Below are positions 25,525 through 33,553 of a stretch of 59,784 bases of DNA, in pieces. Numbering within the stretch: position 1 is the first letter of the stretch; each line of letters opens with the position of its first letter. Both the position numbers and the translations under genes were made by a program. Source of the DNA: Sporosarcina sp. ACRSL (GTDB taxonomy: Bacteria; Bacillota; Bacilli; Bacillales_A; Planococcaceae); assembly GCF_022346605.1 (NCBI RefSeq), contig NZ_JAKRNT010000017.1:1-59784 (forward strand). Reading direction: 5' to 3'. Under the pieces are notes generated by a model. The model was not told the DNA's origin. It was given only the letters and a program-made list of their open reading frames with translations, and did no database searches.

Positions 25525-26163
25525 ATGACGAATGAACCATTTTTACGAAACGATCAATTTAATTTCATAAAAAGACAAGTGCATCAACTCGTCAATGGCC
25601 ACGCATCGGTAAATGACCAACATGTCATTGGCGCACTTGAATCACTTTCCATTGAAAAAGTGTTGGATTTGTTTTCGGATCTGACACCTGAGCAAAAAGA
25701 AGTTCTCCAGCACATTGTCAAGATTGGAGATAAGGAAGAGGCGGAGATATTCCTCTTCAACTTGGCATCTTACATCATTCCGTTCAGTGAACCTTCGGAA
25801 CAAAGGCTGAAAAAGCTATTCCCGAAAGTGAAGAAACTGAAGTTGCCGACGGAAGGTTTGAACTATAAGAGAATGACCTATTTAAGTTTCGACGATATCG
25901 GAACAAAAAGAAGGTATATCATCACACCTTCTCAAAAGGGCATGATCGGACTTTCGGGTACGTATGAAGAAACGAACGTTAAGCACTTTTGTGCAATCTG
26001 CAACCGCCTGACGAATGTCTGTATGTTTATGACCAAGACGAAAGGCGATATTCCCGGCACCTACACCAAAAAAGGGAATTACATTTGCCAAGATGCCGAA
26101 GATTGTAACCATCATGTATGGTCGTTGGATAAATTATTTGAGTTTGTCGATAACGTAAGATAA
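25525..26163 (+). CDS. FusB-type elongation factor G-binding protein
   Basis: The 212 residues match the length of FusB/FusC. The N-terminal helical half (NFIKRQVHQLVNGHASVNDQ, then VLDLFSDLTPEQKEVLQ) is followed by a C-terminal domain with four zinc cysteines: C156 and C159 (CAICN), C188 (YICQD) and C194 (EDCNHH). FusB binds EF-G and frees it from the ribosome, giving low-level fusidic acid resistance; chromosomal copies occur widely in Bacillota. ATG 25525 follows AAAGGAGC. A 31-codon leader ORF with possible base-pairing lies upstream. Confidence 0.9.
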   Translation: MTNEPFLRNDQFNFIKRQVHQLVNGHASVNDQHVIGALESLSIEKVLDLFSDLTPEQKEVLQHIVKIGDKEEAEIFLFNLASYIIPFSEPSEQRLKKLFPKVKKLKLPTEGLNYKRMTYLSFDDIGTKRRYIITPSQKGMIGLSGTYEETNVKHFCAICNRLTNVCMFMTKTKGDIPGTYTKKGNYICQDAEDCNHHVWSLDKLFEFVDNVR

Positions 26164-26173
26164 GTAAACGAAG

Positions 26174-26207
26174 AAGCCAACCGGATTAATATTCGGTTGG
26201 TTTTTTG
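26174..26207 (+). terminator. fusB-like gene terminator, GGTTGG type
   Basis: CCAACCGGA and TTCGGTTGG with TTTTTTG. After it, bases 26214-26262 resemble the 5' flank of the gene at 34444 (CCAGTATGGAATA and following), one of three copies of that segment. Confidence 0.8.
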
Positions 26208-26306
26208 TAATTAGGAAGGATATTACCTACCAGTATGGAATAAGTACATAATATGGAATAAAGAAAATGACGATAGCCAAAAGCAAAGCTTGCTCATATT
26301 CACCGT

Positions 26307-26531
26307 ATGTATCTTGTGAAAACAATAGATGAATACTATATGGATCAAATAGCTCTTTTGATTATTACTGATATCCTTATAAAAATAGGGATCCTCATCC
26401 TAGGTAGTTATATTGTACTGAATATTTTAAGGTTATTGGCAATGAAAAAGAGAGACGATGAGTATATGAAGGGTATTCGTGATGAATTAGATAAGATCCG
26501 TAATGAATTAGAGAAGAGTAATAAAGATTAG
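26307..26531 (+). CDS. Small membrane protein with charged tail
   Basis: The product has 74 residues, or 63 if ATG 26340 is used; neither start has a clear ribosome site. One or two membrane segments (ALLIITDILIKIGILILGSYIVL) are followed by a charged coiled-coil tail (RDDEYMKGIRDELDKIRNEL). The layout resembles DUF4083-type proteins of Bacillus, but this is a shape match only. It has its own terminator. Confidence 0.55.
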   Translation: MYLVKTIDEYYMDQIALLIITDILIKIGILILGSYIVLNILRLLAMKKRDDEYMKGIRDELDKIRNELEKSNKD

Positions 26532-26557
26532 AAAAACACCAATCGTAGTTTTTTTGG

Positions 26558-26588
26558 CCAACCGGATCAATGTTCGGTTGGTTTTTTG
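26558..26588 (+). terminator. Terminator of the small membrane protein gene
   Basis: CCAACCGGA (26558-26566) and TTCGGTTGG (26573-26581), followed by TTTTTTG. It is nearly identical to the hairpin at 26174. Confidence 0.8.
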
Positions 26589-26646
26589 TGCAATTAATTA
26601 ACGACGAAAGATTTAGTTAAATAGTAAAATGTTCTACGTGAAATAT

Positions 26647-26672
26647 GTCTATAAAAATTAAATAACGGGTAG
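26647..26672 (+). promoter_or_regulatory. SigB-like promoter
   Basis: GTCTAT, a 14-base spacer and GGGTAG resemble the general-stress consensus GTTTAA-N12-15-GGGTAT, 30 bases before a YflT-like stress gene. Family knowledge supports SigB control; the -35 match is only four of six. Confidence 0.4.
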
Positions 26673-26701
26673 AGAATGATAGTGGGAGGAGGTAAATAAT
26701 A

Positions 26702-27139
26702 ATGAAAAATCATGTGATTGGCGTATACGAAACCGAACGACAAGCGGCTGAAGTTGTTGAAGAGTTGAAAGGGAAAGGCTACACAACTGAGGAAATTTCA
26801 GTGATTGCTAAAAATACAAAAGAACCATCTGAAATCATACAGGAAGTCAAACCCTCCACGAAGGATGGAGCGATTGCTGGAGCTGCAACTGGAGGAGCCA
26901 TTGGGCTAGCGGGAGTAATGGCAGGGTTGTCCACTCTATTGATTCCCGGAGTTGGAGCTGTGTTGGCGGCGGGGCCTATTCTTACTACGATAGGAGGGGC
27001 AGTTGTCGGAGCCAGCTCTGGTGCTGGCGGTTTAAAGCCTGCCCTAATGGAAATTGGAGTCCCAGAAGATGAAGCAGAACGCTATTCTACTGACGTTGAG
27101 GACGGTAATATTTTGGTGTTCCTTCATCCGAATGAGTGA
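26702..27139 (+). CDS. General stress protein, YflT/GSP17M-like
   Basis: The 145 residues start with the heat-induced stress-protein module (IGVYETERQAAEVVEELKGKGY, then ISVIAKN). A glycine- and alanine-rich hydrophobic hairpin follows (AIAGAATGGAIGLAGVMAG, and GAVLAAGPILTTIGGAVVG) and then an acidic C-terminus. Bacillus relatives belong to the SigB general stress regulon; the molecular function is unknown. It has GGGAGGAGG as ribosome site and a SigB-like promoter. Confidence 0.85.
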   Translation: MKNHVIGVYETERQAAEVVEELKGKGYTTEEISVIAKNTKEPSEIIQEVKPSTKDGAIAGAATGGAIGLAGVMAGLSTLLIPGVGAVLAAGPILTTIGGAVVGASSGAGGLKPALMEIGVPEDEAERYSTDVEDGNILVFLHPNE

Positions 27140-27168
27140 GACCTATAAAGAAATGTACATGAAGAACG

Positions 27169-27192
27169 GAGCTGCTTAGGCGGCTCTTTTTA
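27169..27192 (+). terminator. GAGCTGC-type terminator
   Basis: GAGCTGC-TTAG-GCGGCTC followed by TTTTTAATTGTTAAC. This is the first of four near-identical hairpins in the window (also 29077, 31014, 32407). Confidence 0.8.
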
Positions 27193-27284
27193 ATTGTTAA
27201 CTAATGGGCAGCTTAGTTTAAATAGGAGTATATAATTCTCTATTCGCAAAATCATAGTATTCTTGATGTAAAGGGGGAATATAC

Positions 27285-28079
27285 ATGACACAGTACGAAA
27301 ACGAAGAAAGGCTAACAGGAGGAAATGTCTCGAACGTCTATCGTTTAGCAGATACTGTTCGACGAGAATTAAAACCTGATAACCATAAAACTCATAAATT
27401 ACTGCAACATTTGGATAGAAAAGGTTTTGATTATGCACCGAAGTTTATAGGCATTGATGAAAAAAATAGAGAGGTCTTATCATTTATTGAAGGAGAAGCT
27501 GGTACTTATCCTTTGAAAAAATATATGTGGTCAAATGAAGTGTTACAAGAAATAGCGAAAATGCTCCGTCTCTACCATGACGCTGTAAGTGATTTTCCGT
27601 TATTACATGAGTGGGAACCGATGGAACATACTCCAAATAATATTGAGGTTGTCTGTCACAATGACTTTGCTATCTATAACATTATTTTTGATCAAGAAAA
27701 GCCAGTAGGTATCATTGATTTTGACGTTGTTGCTCCAGGCCCAAGACTTTGGGACATCGCGTATACTCTTTACACATGCGTTCCATTAAGTAGACATTAT
27801 CATACCGAAAAAGGCGAAACAGTTTATTATAATCCAACAAAAGATGCTGAACGAATAAAACAGAGAGTTGAATTGTTCTTTGAATCCTACGGTATGGAGG
27901 GAATGAAAGAAGGATCTGTCGAGATGGTACTGTTGCGATTAGAAGGATTATGCAAATACATGAAAAGAAAAGCTGATGAAGGTGATAAGGTTTTTCTGAA
28001 GATGATCGATGAAGGACACTATGAACATTACCAAAACGATATTAGGTTCATTCGTGAACATGGGGAAGAGTGGATGTAA
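27285..28079 (+). CDS. Aminoglycoside phosphotransferase-family kinase
   Basis: The 264 residues have the APH fold: an N-terminal lobe with GGNVSNVYRLADTVRRE, Brenner motif CHNDFAIYN with H125 and D127, and IIDFDVVAPGPRLWDIAYTLY. In place of the usual HGD it reads HND, a common variant in this family. It is a different subgroup from the kinase at 14806. The substrate is unknown. ATG 27285 follows AAAGGGGG. Confidence 0.87.
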   Translation: MTQYENEERLTGGNVSNVYRLADTVRRELKPDNHKTHKLLQHLDRKGFDYAPKFIGIDEKNREVLSFIEGEAGTYPLKKYMWSNEVLQEIAKMLRLYHDAVSDFPLLHEWEPMEHTPNNIEVVCHNDFAIYNIIFDQEKPVGIIDFDVVAPGPRLWDIAYTLYTCVPLSRHYHTEKGETVYYNPTKDAERIKQRVELFFESYGMEGMKEGSVEMVLLRLEGLCKYMKRKADEGDKVFLKMIDEGHYEHYQNDIRFIREHGEEWM

Positions 28080-28167
28080 GATTCTTCTTTCCATTGACTC
28101 TAACGTAACGTAATACTTTATGGTGGATAGGAAGGTAAAAGAAGCAACAGAATGGGAGGTGGCTGCA

Positions 28168-29064
28168 ATGAAAATAATTATCGAGGATACAATTGATCAA
28201 TATGAAAAATTGTTTTCAATGGAAGAAGATAAAGAAAATTATTATCGGTACTCAATGATGAAGCCCTTTGAAAAGATGTGGAATATGATTAATGTTCCAT
28301 TAAAGGCTAAGCAACCTAATGGGTATGATGTAATAATGGCTACAAATATGCTTGGTTACCTTAATGTATTCGATACTCAAACTGGAAGACAAGCTTTGGA
28401 GAATTTAAAGGAAATACAGGCTCTTCAAAAAGCAAATAGCACGTTGAATGATTGTCTTGATTTTGTTGAGAAAAATAATTTAACTATTAATGCGAATGAA
28501 TTGAGATTTGGTATGTTTATCGCTGATCCGAAGAAGCTCGAATTACAAAAAGGTTATTGCGGTTTTGGGGGAATTCCGGGATTTATTCAAGTATCTATTT
28601 ACCCAAACTCCTTTAATATTCCGAGGCTTCCTGCTGTAATTGCACATGAGTTCCATCATAATATCCGTTTTTCTTATTTTGATTGGGATCATGGAAACGT
28701 AACTGTTGGTGATTATTTAATTATAGAGGGTTTAGCGGAATCATTTGCAAAAGAACTTTATGGAGAAGATCTGTTAGGACCATGGGTTACTACTTTTGAT
28801 AAAGAGGACATAGAATATTCAAAGGAAGTTATAAAGGAAGCTTTGGATATTAAAGGATTTGCTGAGGTCAGTAGTTATATGTTTGGCGATACCATTGCAA
28901 AGGAACAAGGCTATCAACCTGTTGGTTTATCACCATTTGCAGGTTATGCAGTAGGCTACCAAGCAGTACAATCTTTCATGGAAATCAATAATGTGGGGAT
29001 AGAAGAAGCTACCTTACTAGGTACAGATGAAATACTAAGCAATTGTGGACTATTTTCTAAATAA
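28168..29064 (+). CDS. DUF2268 predicted zinc protease
   Basis: The 298 residues have a zinc-metalloprotease motif HEFHH at 160-164 and a downstream glutamate in EGLAESFAKEL, as in DUF2268 proteins. The N-terminal part (DTIDQYEKLF) and GYCGFGGIPGFIQVSIYPN fit the family. ATG 28168 is selected for GGGAGGTGG five bases before it; codons upstream to 28120 lack a ribosome site. No signal peptide is visible, so it should act in the cytosol. The peptide substrate is unknown. Confidence 0.85.
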   Translation: MKIIIEDTIDQYEKLFSMEEDKENYYRYSMMKPFEKMWNMINVPLKAKQPNGYDVIMATNMLGYLNVFDTQTGRQALENLKEIQALQKANSTLNDCLDFVEKNNLTINANELRFGMFIADPKKLELQKGYCGFGGIPGFIQVSIYPNSFNIPRLPAVIAHEFHHNIRFSYFDWDHGNVTVGDYLIIEGLAESFAKELYGEDLLGPWVTTFDKEDIEYSKEVIKEALDIKGFAEVSSYMFGDTIAKEQGYQPVGLSPFAGYAVGYQAVQSFMEINNVGIEEATLLGTDEILSNCGLFSK

Positions 29065-29076
29065 CTTTTTCTCATC

Positions 29077-29101
29077 GAGCTGCTTAGACGGCTCTTTTTT
29101 G
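29077..29101 (+). terminator. GAGCTGC-type terminator
   Basis: GAGCTGC-TTAGAC-GGCTC with TTTTTTG, followed by TTCGACGAAAGGG, the recurrent tail of this module. Confidence 0.8.
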
Positions 29102-29204
29102 TTCGACGAAAGGGCTTGAATTGCCAATCTTATCGCGCAAACATAAAGTGTATTTGTTCTTATTAAACTAACACAGCAGGTAAGTTCAATAAGGCAAACA
29201 AAAA

Positions 29205-29233
29205 ACCGCTCAATCATCCAATGAATGAGCGGT
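29205..29233 (-). terminator. Methyltransferase gene terminator
   Basis: ACCGCTCA (29205-29212) pairs with TGAGCGGT (29226-29233). On the minus strand the stem is followed by TTTTTTG. Confidence 0.85.
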
Positions 29234-29241
29234 AATAAAGA

Positions 29242-30159
29242 TTATCTTTTTACAGCATGGACAAAATTGATTGTCTCAAAAGCAGAGAAATAATCTGTTC
29301 GCCCCTTAAAGAAACGCCCCTGAATTGCATCAGGTGCCAAATGTTCATAAATAAGTAACCCTGCTTCTTCTAACATGGTTTGTATTTCATGATTTGTAAA
29401 GCTAGATTTCATCGGTTCCCCACCTGCTGCGGCCATTTTAACCATATTTTCGACTCTGTTAGATATACCCTTTGCTTTAAAAAGTGTTTCATCTGCATAG
29501 TCAAAAACTATAGAACTTCCTGGTGGGAGGTTGGCAAATAAATGTTTGACCAGGTTTGAATTTTCCTCTTTTGTTAAATAATACGAGACACCTAAAAGAC
29601 TAAAGAAAGCTTTTTTGTTCTTATCAAATCCATTTTCCATTAGGTTTTGATAGGAGAACTTCTTTGTGAAATCCATAGGGACAAAGTAAAGATTATCCGG
29701 TTTTTTCAAGCCGGCATAAGATATTTTTTTGATTTTGACTTCCTGTGAAGAGGGATGGTCAACTTCAAATACTTCAACTCGATTCTCTAATTCCGGGTAG
29801 CGAAAGCAAAAAGTATCGAAACCGGCTCCGAGAATCACGTATTGTTCCAATCCTAAATTCACTTCATTGAGCAAAACTTTTTCACAAAAGGCTGCACGTG
29901 CAAGCGGTGTTGGAGAAAGTTGAACTTGTGTAATCCATCTTAAAATTTCTTCCGGTTGGTCTTTAAACCTTTCAGCAATACCTTTGTTGAAGAATTGAAT
30001 TCCATTAATCATATTCTCGCTAATCATTGAAAACTCTTTTTCCGTAAGAAGATCTTTAGCAATATAGTCATTAAAGATTATTGGTTGGTCATGTTGACTG
30101 TGATAAGCACGAGAAAAAGCTGAAACTAAGGCAGTTATGCTCGCTTCATTTTGCTTCAC
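29242..30159 (-). CDS. SAM-dependent O-methyltransferase, LCM/TIGR00027 type
   Basis: About 305 residues of the leucine-carboxyl-methyltransferase-like family. The SAM motif is EQYVILGAGFDTFCFR, followed by the acidic FEVDHPSSQEVK and FFSLLGVSYYL. Members methylate carboxylates or hydroxyls of small molecules, often in secondary metabolism. The start is placed at GTG 30159, eight bases after GGAGG; the longer TTG reading overlaps that ribosome site. Between promoter and gene lies a terminator-like hairpin, so expression is probably attenuated. The inducer is unknown. Confidence 0.88.
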   Translation of the reverse strand: MKQNEASITALVSAFSRAYHSQHDQPIIFNDYIAKDLLTEKEFSMISENMINGIQFFNKGIAERFKDQPEEILRWITQVQLSPTPLARAAFCEKVLLNEVNLGLEQYVILGAGFDTFCFRYPELENRVEVFEVDHPSSQEVKIKKISYAGLKKPDNLYFVPMDFTKKFSYQNLMENGFDKNKKAFFSLLGVSYYLTKEENSNLVKHLFANLPPGSSIVFDYADETLFKAKGISNRVENMVKMAAAGGEPMKSSFTNHEIQTMLEEAGLLIYEHLAPDAIQGRFFKGRTDYFSAFETINFVHAVKR

Positions 30160-30180
30160 ATTGATAACCTCCAAACAAAA

Positions 30181-30210
30181 ATAGGATTCCCCTGGCCAGG
30201 GAAATCCTAT
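30181..30210 (-). promoter_or_regulatory. Leader terminator (attenuator) before the methyltransferase
   Basis: On the minus strand ATAGGATTTCCC pairs with GGGGAATCCTAT (12 pairs, one G-U) around a TGGCCA loop and is followed at once by TTTTTGTTT. This has all parts of an intrinsic terminator, yet it lies about 20 bases after the start site predicted from the promoter at 30237-30265 and just before the GGAGG site. No T-run follows on the plus strand. Confidence 0.75.
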
Positions 30211-30236
30211 ATTACACTATATTTTGATTATTGTAA

Positions 30237-30265
30237 ATAATAGCATAAATAAATTTTTTTGTCAA
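30237..30265 (-). promoter_or_regulatory. Methyltransferase promoter
   Basis: Minus-strand TTGACA (30265-30260), a 17-base spacer and TATTAT (30242-30237): a strong vegetative promoter facing the attenuator and methyltransferase gene. Confidence 0.75.
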
Positions 30266-30367
30266 ATATTATAGCTTAAAAGTTATGTTCTCTGTAATTC
30301 AACTGGTCCGTTAGTTGAAGAAGCCAATCGGAAATTAATTTAAAATGAAAAAGCCAAACATCACACG

Positions 30368-30531
30368 TGAAGAAGGATAATTCTTGTCAGTATGGAATAT
30401 ACATATCATGGAATGAGGAGGACGATAATATCGCTTTGTCAATGGATCAGCATATGACAAGCAGTCATTCACGATAGTTAAAGTATAGGGACTTCAAACT
30501 GTAGCCCCTCCATACTAACCTGAACTAAAAA
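30368..30531 (+). pseudogene. Decayed paralogue of the gene at 34444
   Basis: Bases 30368-30420 (GAAGGATAATTCTTGTCAGT, then ATGGAATATACATATCATGG) match the 5' flank at 34390-34437. GATAATATCGCTTTGTCAAT matches the coding part at 34487, and AGTCATTCACGATAGTTAAA through GTAGCCCCTCCATACTAACC matches 34525-34593. Internal deletions remove the frame. It is a remnant of a duplicated gene, ending at the ribosome site of the next gene. Confidence 0.75.
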
Positions 30532-30546
30532 AGGAGGAGATTTTAT

Positions 30547-30927
30547 TTGTTTTTATCCGCTTTCCCAAGTCTTTATACGTCAGACATTAACAGCTCTTTG
30601 ACCTTCTATCGGGATCTTCTTGAATTTGAAGAGACCTTTCGCTTTCCAGATACAGGAGAGCCCGAACATGTTGAACTTCGCCTCGGAAATTCTCTGATCG
30701 CCTTGACAACCTATGCAGCAGCGAAGGAAGGAAGCGTGTCTGCGCCTACCACAGGTCACCCTTTTGAATTAACTATTTGGGCTGAGGATGCGGAGCATGC
30801 CATTAACCGACTGCGTGAGGCCGAAGTGCCAGTACTCATCGAGCCGAAAGTCCATAATGCCGGAATTCGCCGTTCGTATGTGTCTGATCCTGATGGTAAT
30901 TGGGTTGCTATCGTTTCCCGTAAATGA
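30547..30927 (+). CDS. VOC (glyoxalase-like) protein
   Basis: The 126 residues form a single-module VOC protein: LYTSDINSSLTFYRDLLEFEE at the start and RRSYVSDPDGNWVAIVSR at the end. The strand EHVELRLGNSLIALTTY provides a candidate metal glutamate. The TTG start is supported by AAAGGAGGAG eight bases upstream. It may be a lyase, dioxygenase or ligand-binding resistance protein; the substrate cannot be read. Confidence 0.85.
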   Translation: MFLSAFPSLYTSDINSSLTFYRDLLEFEETFRFPDTGEPEHVELRLGNSLIALTTYAAAKEGSVSAPTTGHPFELTIWAEDAEHAINRLREAEVPVLIEPKVHNAGIRRSYVSDPDGNWVAIVSRK

Positions 30928-31013
30928 AGAGTTGGTTAGAATCCCAATATTTCTTCATCCAAAAGAGCGAGGCGGATGCCGCGCTAGATGTATGTATATT
31001 CACTTGAAGATCG

Positions 31014-31037
31014 GAGCTGCTTAGGCGGCTCTTTTTT
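31014..31037 (+). terminator. GAGCTGC-type terminator
   Basis: GAGCTGC-TTAG-GCGGCTC, TTTTTT, then CTTGTTCAACAAAAGGG, the fullest form of this recurring module. Confidence 0.85.
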
Positions 31038-31078
31038 CTTGTTCAACAAAAGGGATTAGTGAAGAAGGAGTCTGATCG

Positions 31079-31189
31079 ATGCTATGGAAATTAACCGAAA
31101 CGATAAATCGGACTACAGACGTAGTTTTAAATCAAACTCTGGAACCTCTACTAAAAAACACTTCTCGTATATCATCAAAACTAAGATGA
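31079..31189 (+). CDS. Possible 36-residue small protein
   Basis: ATG 31079 has AAGGAG eight bases upstream and encodes MLWKLTETINRTTDVVLNQT and LEPLLKNTSRISSKLR before TGA 31187. It is amphipathic, without cysteines or a clear membrane segment. The next gene starts 19 bases later, so it could be a leader ORF coupled to the membrane gene at 31209. No family was recognised; the evidence is the ribosome site, spacing and position. Confidence 0.4.
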   Translation: MLWKLTETINRTTDVVLNQTLEPLLKNTSRISSKLR

Positions 31190-31208
31190 CCAAAAGGAGT
31201 GGAATACT

Positions 31209-31796
31209 TTGGAAACCCGTTTAATAACGAGTCTGGTACCACGGACATCCCCAAGGCCAGGTGTTTTTGTGATCGCGATCCTAATGGCTCTGTGGTGCAT
31301 AGCGTTTGCGGTAGTCAATATCGTCTTCGAGGTCACAGACTATTTCTCCAAGGGGCCACTTGCCGAGTATGCGGCCGGCATCACGGTGATGAACTGGCTT
31401 GTCGTTGGCTTTAAGGCATTAGGCGCGGCAGTGGCATTGCTGTCGGTTGCAAACCTCCCGAAATTTCACCTCCCGTCTCTCATGACCGTGTTGTTGTGGG
31501 GAGCTTTCGCCACGCTCGGATTATATGCTCTGGGCAGCGTGACGCAGGCGCTAGGAATGATCTCCGGGTTTGCAGGCACTCCCGACCAAATTACACTGAA
31601 AGGCATCGGCTACGTATTGATGTTCGTGTTGGCTGCAGTTGGCTATGGCTTTCTAGCCGTCTCTTACTCGCGGCGTCATGGCACACGAAGAGGCTATGCC
31701 TTCCTCGGCGTGGTGGGAGCTCCCGTGGTGCTTGGTTTGATCCTAATAGCGGTCCCGATGCTACTGTGGAATCTCGGAATCATGCCTGCATACTGA
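31209..31796 (+). CDS. Membrane protein of foreign-looking composition
   Basis: The 195 residues have about five membrane segments (VIAILMALWCIAFAVVNIVF; WLVVGFKALGAAVALLSVA; LLWGAFATLGLYALG; GYVLMFVLAAVGYGFLAVSY; VVLGLILIAVPMLLW). TTG 31209 follows AAAAGGAG. No family was recognised. The gene is clearly richer in G+C than its surroundings: 33 of 60 bases at 31381-31440 against 21 of 60 at 31081-31140. That suggests recent transfer. The next gene also encodes a small polytopic membrane protein and may work with it. Confidence 0.75.
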   Translation: METRLITSLVPRTSPRPGVFVIAILMALWCIAFAVVNIVFEVTDYFSKGPLAEYAAGITVMNWLVVGFKALGAAVALLSVANLPKFHLPSLMTVLLWGAFATLGLYALGSVTQALGMISGFAGTPDQITLKGIGYVLMFVLAAVGYGFLAVSYSRRHGTRRGYAFLGVVGAPVVLGLILIAVPMLLWNLGIMPAY

Positions 31797-31893
31797 TGTC
31801 ACTTTCGCTAATAGGAAAAGCTGGAGAATAAGTTGTCACGATTGCTCGCTTAAATTTTAATTTTAAATGATCTTGGGGTGAAAGGAATTGAAG

Positions 31894-32379
31894 ATGAATC
31901 AAATGAAATGGGCTGGTTATGCTGCGTGTATCTGGTCGCTCTTGTATATTCCAATTCACATTTATTGGGCATTTGGAGGAATGGCATTGATGCCTGGGGT
32001 ATTGCAAGATGAGGCGATGTGGGAAGCAGTGAACTGGGGAGCCTCTGTAATGTTGTTAGTAGCTGCATTACTTGCGCTTTCACTGGTTCATCCTTGGGGG
32101 AAAAGTATCCCACGAGGGTTATTGCTTGTGATGGGCTGGACTGCTTGTATAGTTCCGTTCCTGCATGCTGTATATGGCTATGTTACAAAGGGGCTTTTAT
32201 TGGCTGGCATTATCCGTTCAGAGTTCTTTGATTTCTCTGTATGGGCAACTGTAAACTTTGAAAAATGGATCCTAACTGACCTGTTACTTTTCGAACCTTG
32301 GTTTTTAATTGCAGGTATCTTATTTGGATTGGCTAGTTTGCACTATCAGCGTGAAACAAGGGGACAACATAATATGTAA
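31894..32379 (+). CDS. DUF3995-like membrane protein
   Basis: About 161 residues with four membrane segments; YAACIWSLLYIPIHIYWAFGG near the N-terminus is the typical opening of DUF3995 proteins. ATG 31894 is eight bases from AAAGGA; TTG 31888 is too close. The gene follows the foreign-looking membrane gene by 97 bases and ends with a GAGCTGC-type terminator. The function is unknown. Confidence 0.75.
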   Translation: MNQMKWAGYAACIWSLLYIPIHIYWAFGGMALMPGVLQDEAMWEAVNWGASVMLLVAALLALSLVHPWGKSIPRGLLLVMGWTACIVPFLHAVYGYVTKGLLLAGIIRSEFFDFSVWATVNFEKWILTDLLLFEPWFLIAGILFGLASLHYQRETRGQHNM

Positions 32380-32406
32380 ACAATAAATAATGTAACTGAG
32401 GATGCG

Positions 32407-32430
32407 GAGCTGCTTAGACAGCTCTTTTCT
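32407..32430 (+). terminator. GAGCTG-type terminator
   Basis: GAGCTG-CTTAGA-CAGCTC followed by TTTTCTTGTGAAC. Confidence 0.75.
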
Positions 32431-32515
32431 TGTGAACATATTTTATGTAGCGTCATATTGTTGAACAATCCCTAGATTTCTATGTTAAAGTTTAGGAGAG
32501 AAGGGGGCGTTTACG

Positions 32516-33451
32516 ATGTCTAAAAAAATATACATCATCCACGAAAATGATGAGTGGACCTCTCATTTAACAAAACGATTGGATGAATTACACCTGCCGT
32601 ATGAGGCATGGCATCTTGATAAAGGGATTGTTGATTTAACTTCGGCACCACCTGAAGGGGTATTTTATAATCGGATGAGCGCGTCCTCTCATACGAGAGA
32701 TCACCGCTTTGCGCCGGAGTTGACGGGTGGAGTTCTGGATTGGCTTGAGTTCCATAATCGAACTGTTTTTAATGGAAGTAATGCATTGCGCCTTGAGCTT
32801 AGTAAAATTAAACAATATACAGCGCTTGAAGCGAATGGAATCCGGACCCCGAAAACAATAGGTGCAGTGGGACGCGAGCAAATAATAGAAGCTGCTGAAA
32901 AGCTAGGAACAGCCCCATTTATTACAAAGCATAATCGGGCGGGTAAAGGACTCGGCGTCCAATTGTTCCAAACTGTAGAAGCGTTAAATTCATACGTCTT
33001 TAGTTCTGCATTTGAAGAGCCTGTAGATGGAATCACGCTGATCCAGGAGTATATCCAATCACCCGATTCCTCTATTACAAGAGCTGAGTTTGTGGGTGGC
33101 AAATATGTCTATTCGGTAAGGGTCGATACGTCAGAAGGATTTGAGCTATGCCCAGCGGATGCGTGCCAAGTTGACGACCTATTTTGTCCGGTAGGAGAAG
33201 AAGAAGCAAGACCTAAATTTGAAATTATAGAAGATGTCGATCGTAATCTAATCGAAAGCTTTGAAGCTTTTCTGAAGGCAGTGAAAATTGACGTTGCCGG
33301 CATTGAATTTATAAAAAATGCCGCGGGAGAGATTTTTACGTATGACGTCAACACAAACACAAACTACAATGCAGACGCAGAAGCAAAAGCAGAAAAATAC
33401 GGAATGCTTGAGCTTGCAAAGTTTCTTGGAGACGCGTTGGAGAGTATATAA
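32516..33451 (+). CDS. ATP-grasp ligase, RimK-like
   Basis: The 311 residues have the ATP-grasp fold. The pre-grasp domain begins KIYIIHENDEWTSHL; the central part holds SKIKQYTALEANGIRTPKTIG and ITKHNRAGKGLGVQLF (ATP-binding lysine and glycine-rich loop); the end carries VAGIEFIKNAAGEIFTYDVNTNTNY with the metal-binding Glu and Asn residues. Such enzymes join a carboxylate to an amine, as in glutamate addition, peptide or osmolyte synthesis. No partner gene points to a substrate. ATG 32516 is preceded by AGAAGGGGG. Confidence 0.85.
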   Translation: MSKKIYIIHENDEWTSHLTKRLDELHLPYEAWHLDKGIVDLTSAPPEGVFYNRMSASSHTRDHRFAPELTGGVLDWLEFHNRTVFNGSNALRLELSKIKQYTALEANGIRTPKTIGAVGREQIIEAAEKLGTAPFITKHNRAGKGLGVQLFQTVEALNSYVFSSAFEEPVDGITLIQEYIQSPDSSITRAEFVGGKYVYSVRVDTSEGFELCPADACQVDDLFCPVGEEEARPKFEIIEDVDRNLIESFEAFLKAVKIDVAGIEFIKNAAGEIFTYDVNTNTNYNADAEAKAEKYGMLELAKFLGDALESI

Positions 33452-33462
33452 GGTAAAAGATG

Positions 33463-33506
33463 AACCGAAATTTCCTATCATACTAATGAAGGGATTTCGG
33501 TTTTTC
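33463..33506 (+). terminator. Terminator of the ATP-grasp gene
   Basis: AACCGAAAT (33463-33471) pairs with ATTTCGGTT (33494-33502), followed by TTTC. The tail CTTGTTGAACTAAAGCGTAGGTTAG repeats the module seen after other terminators. Confidence 0.75.
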
Positions 33507-33553
33507 TTGTTGAACTAAAGCGTAGGTTAGTTTAAGTAAAAAGGGGAATTGCA

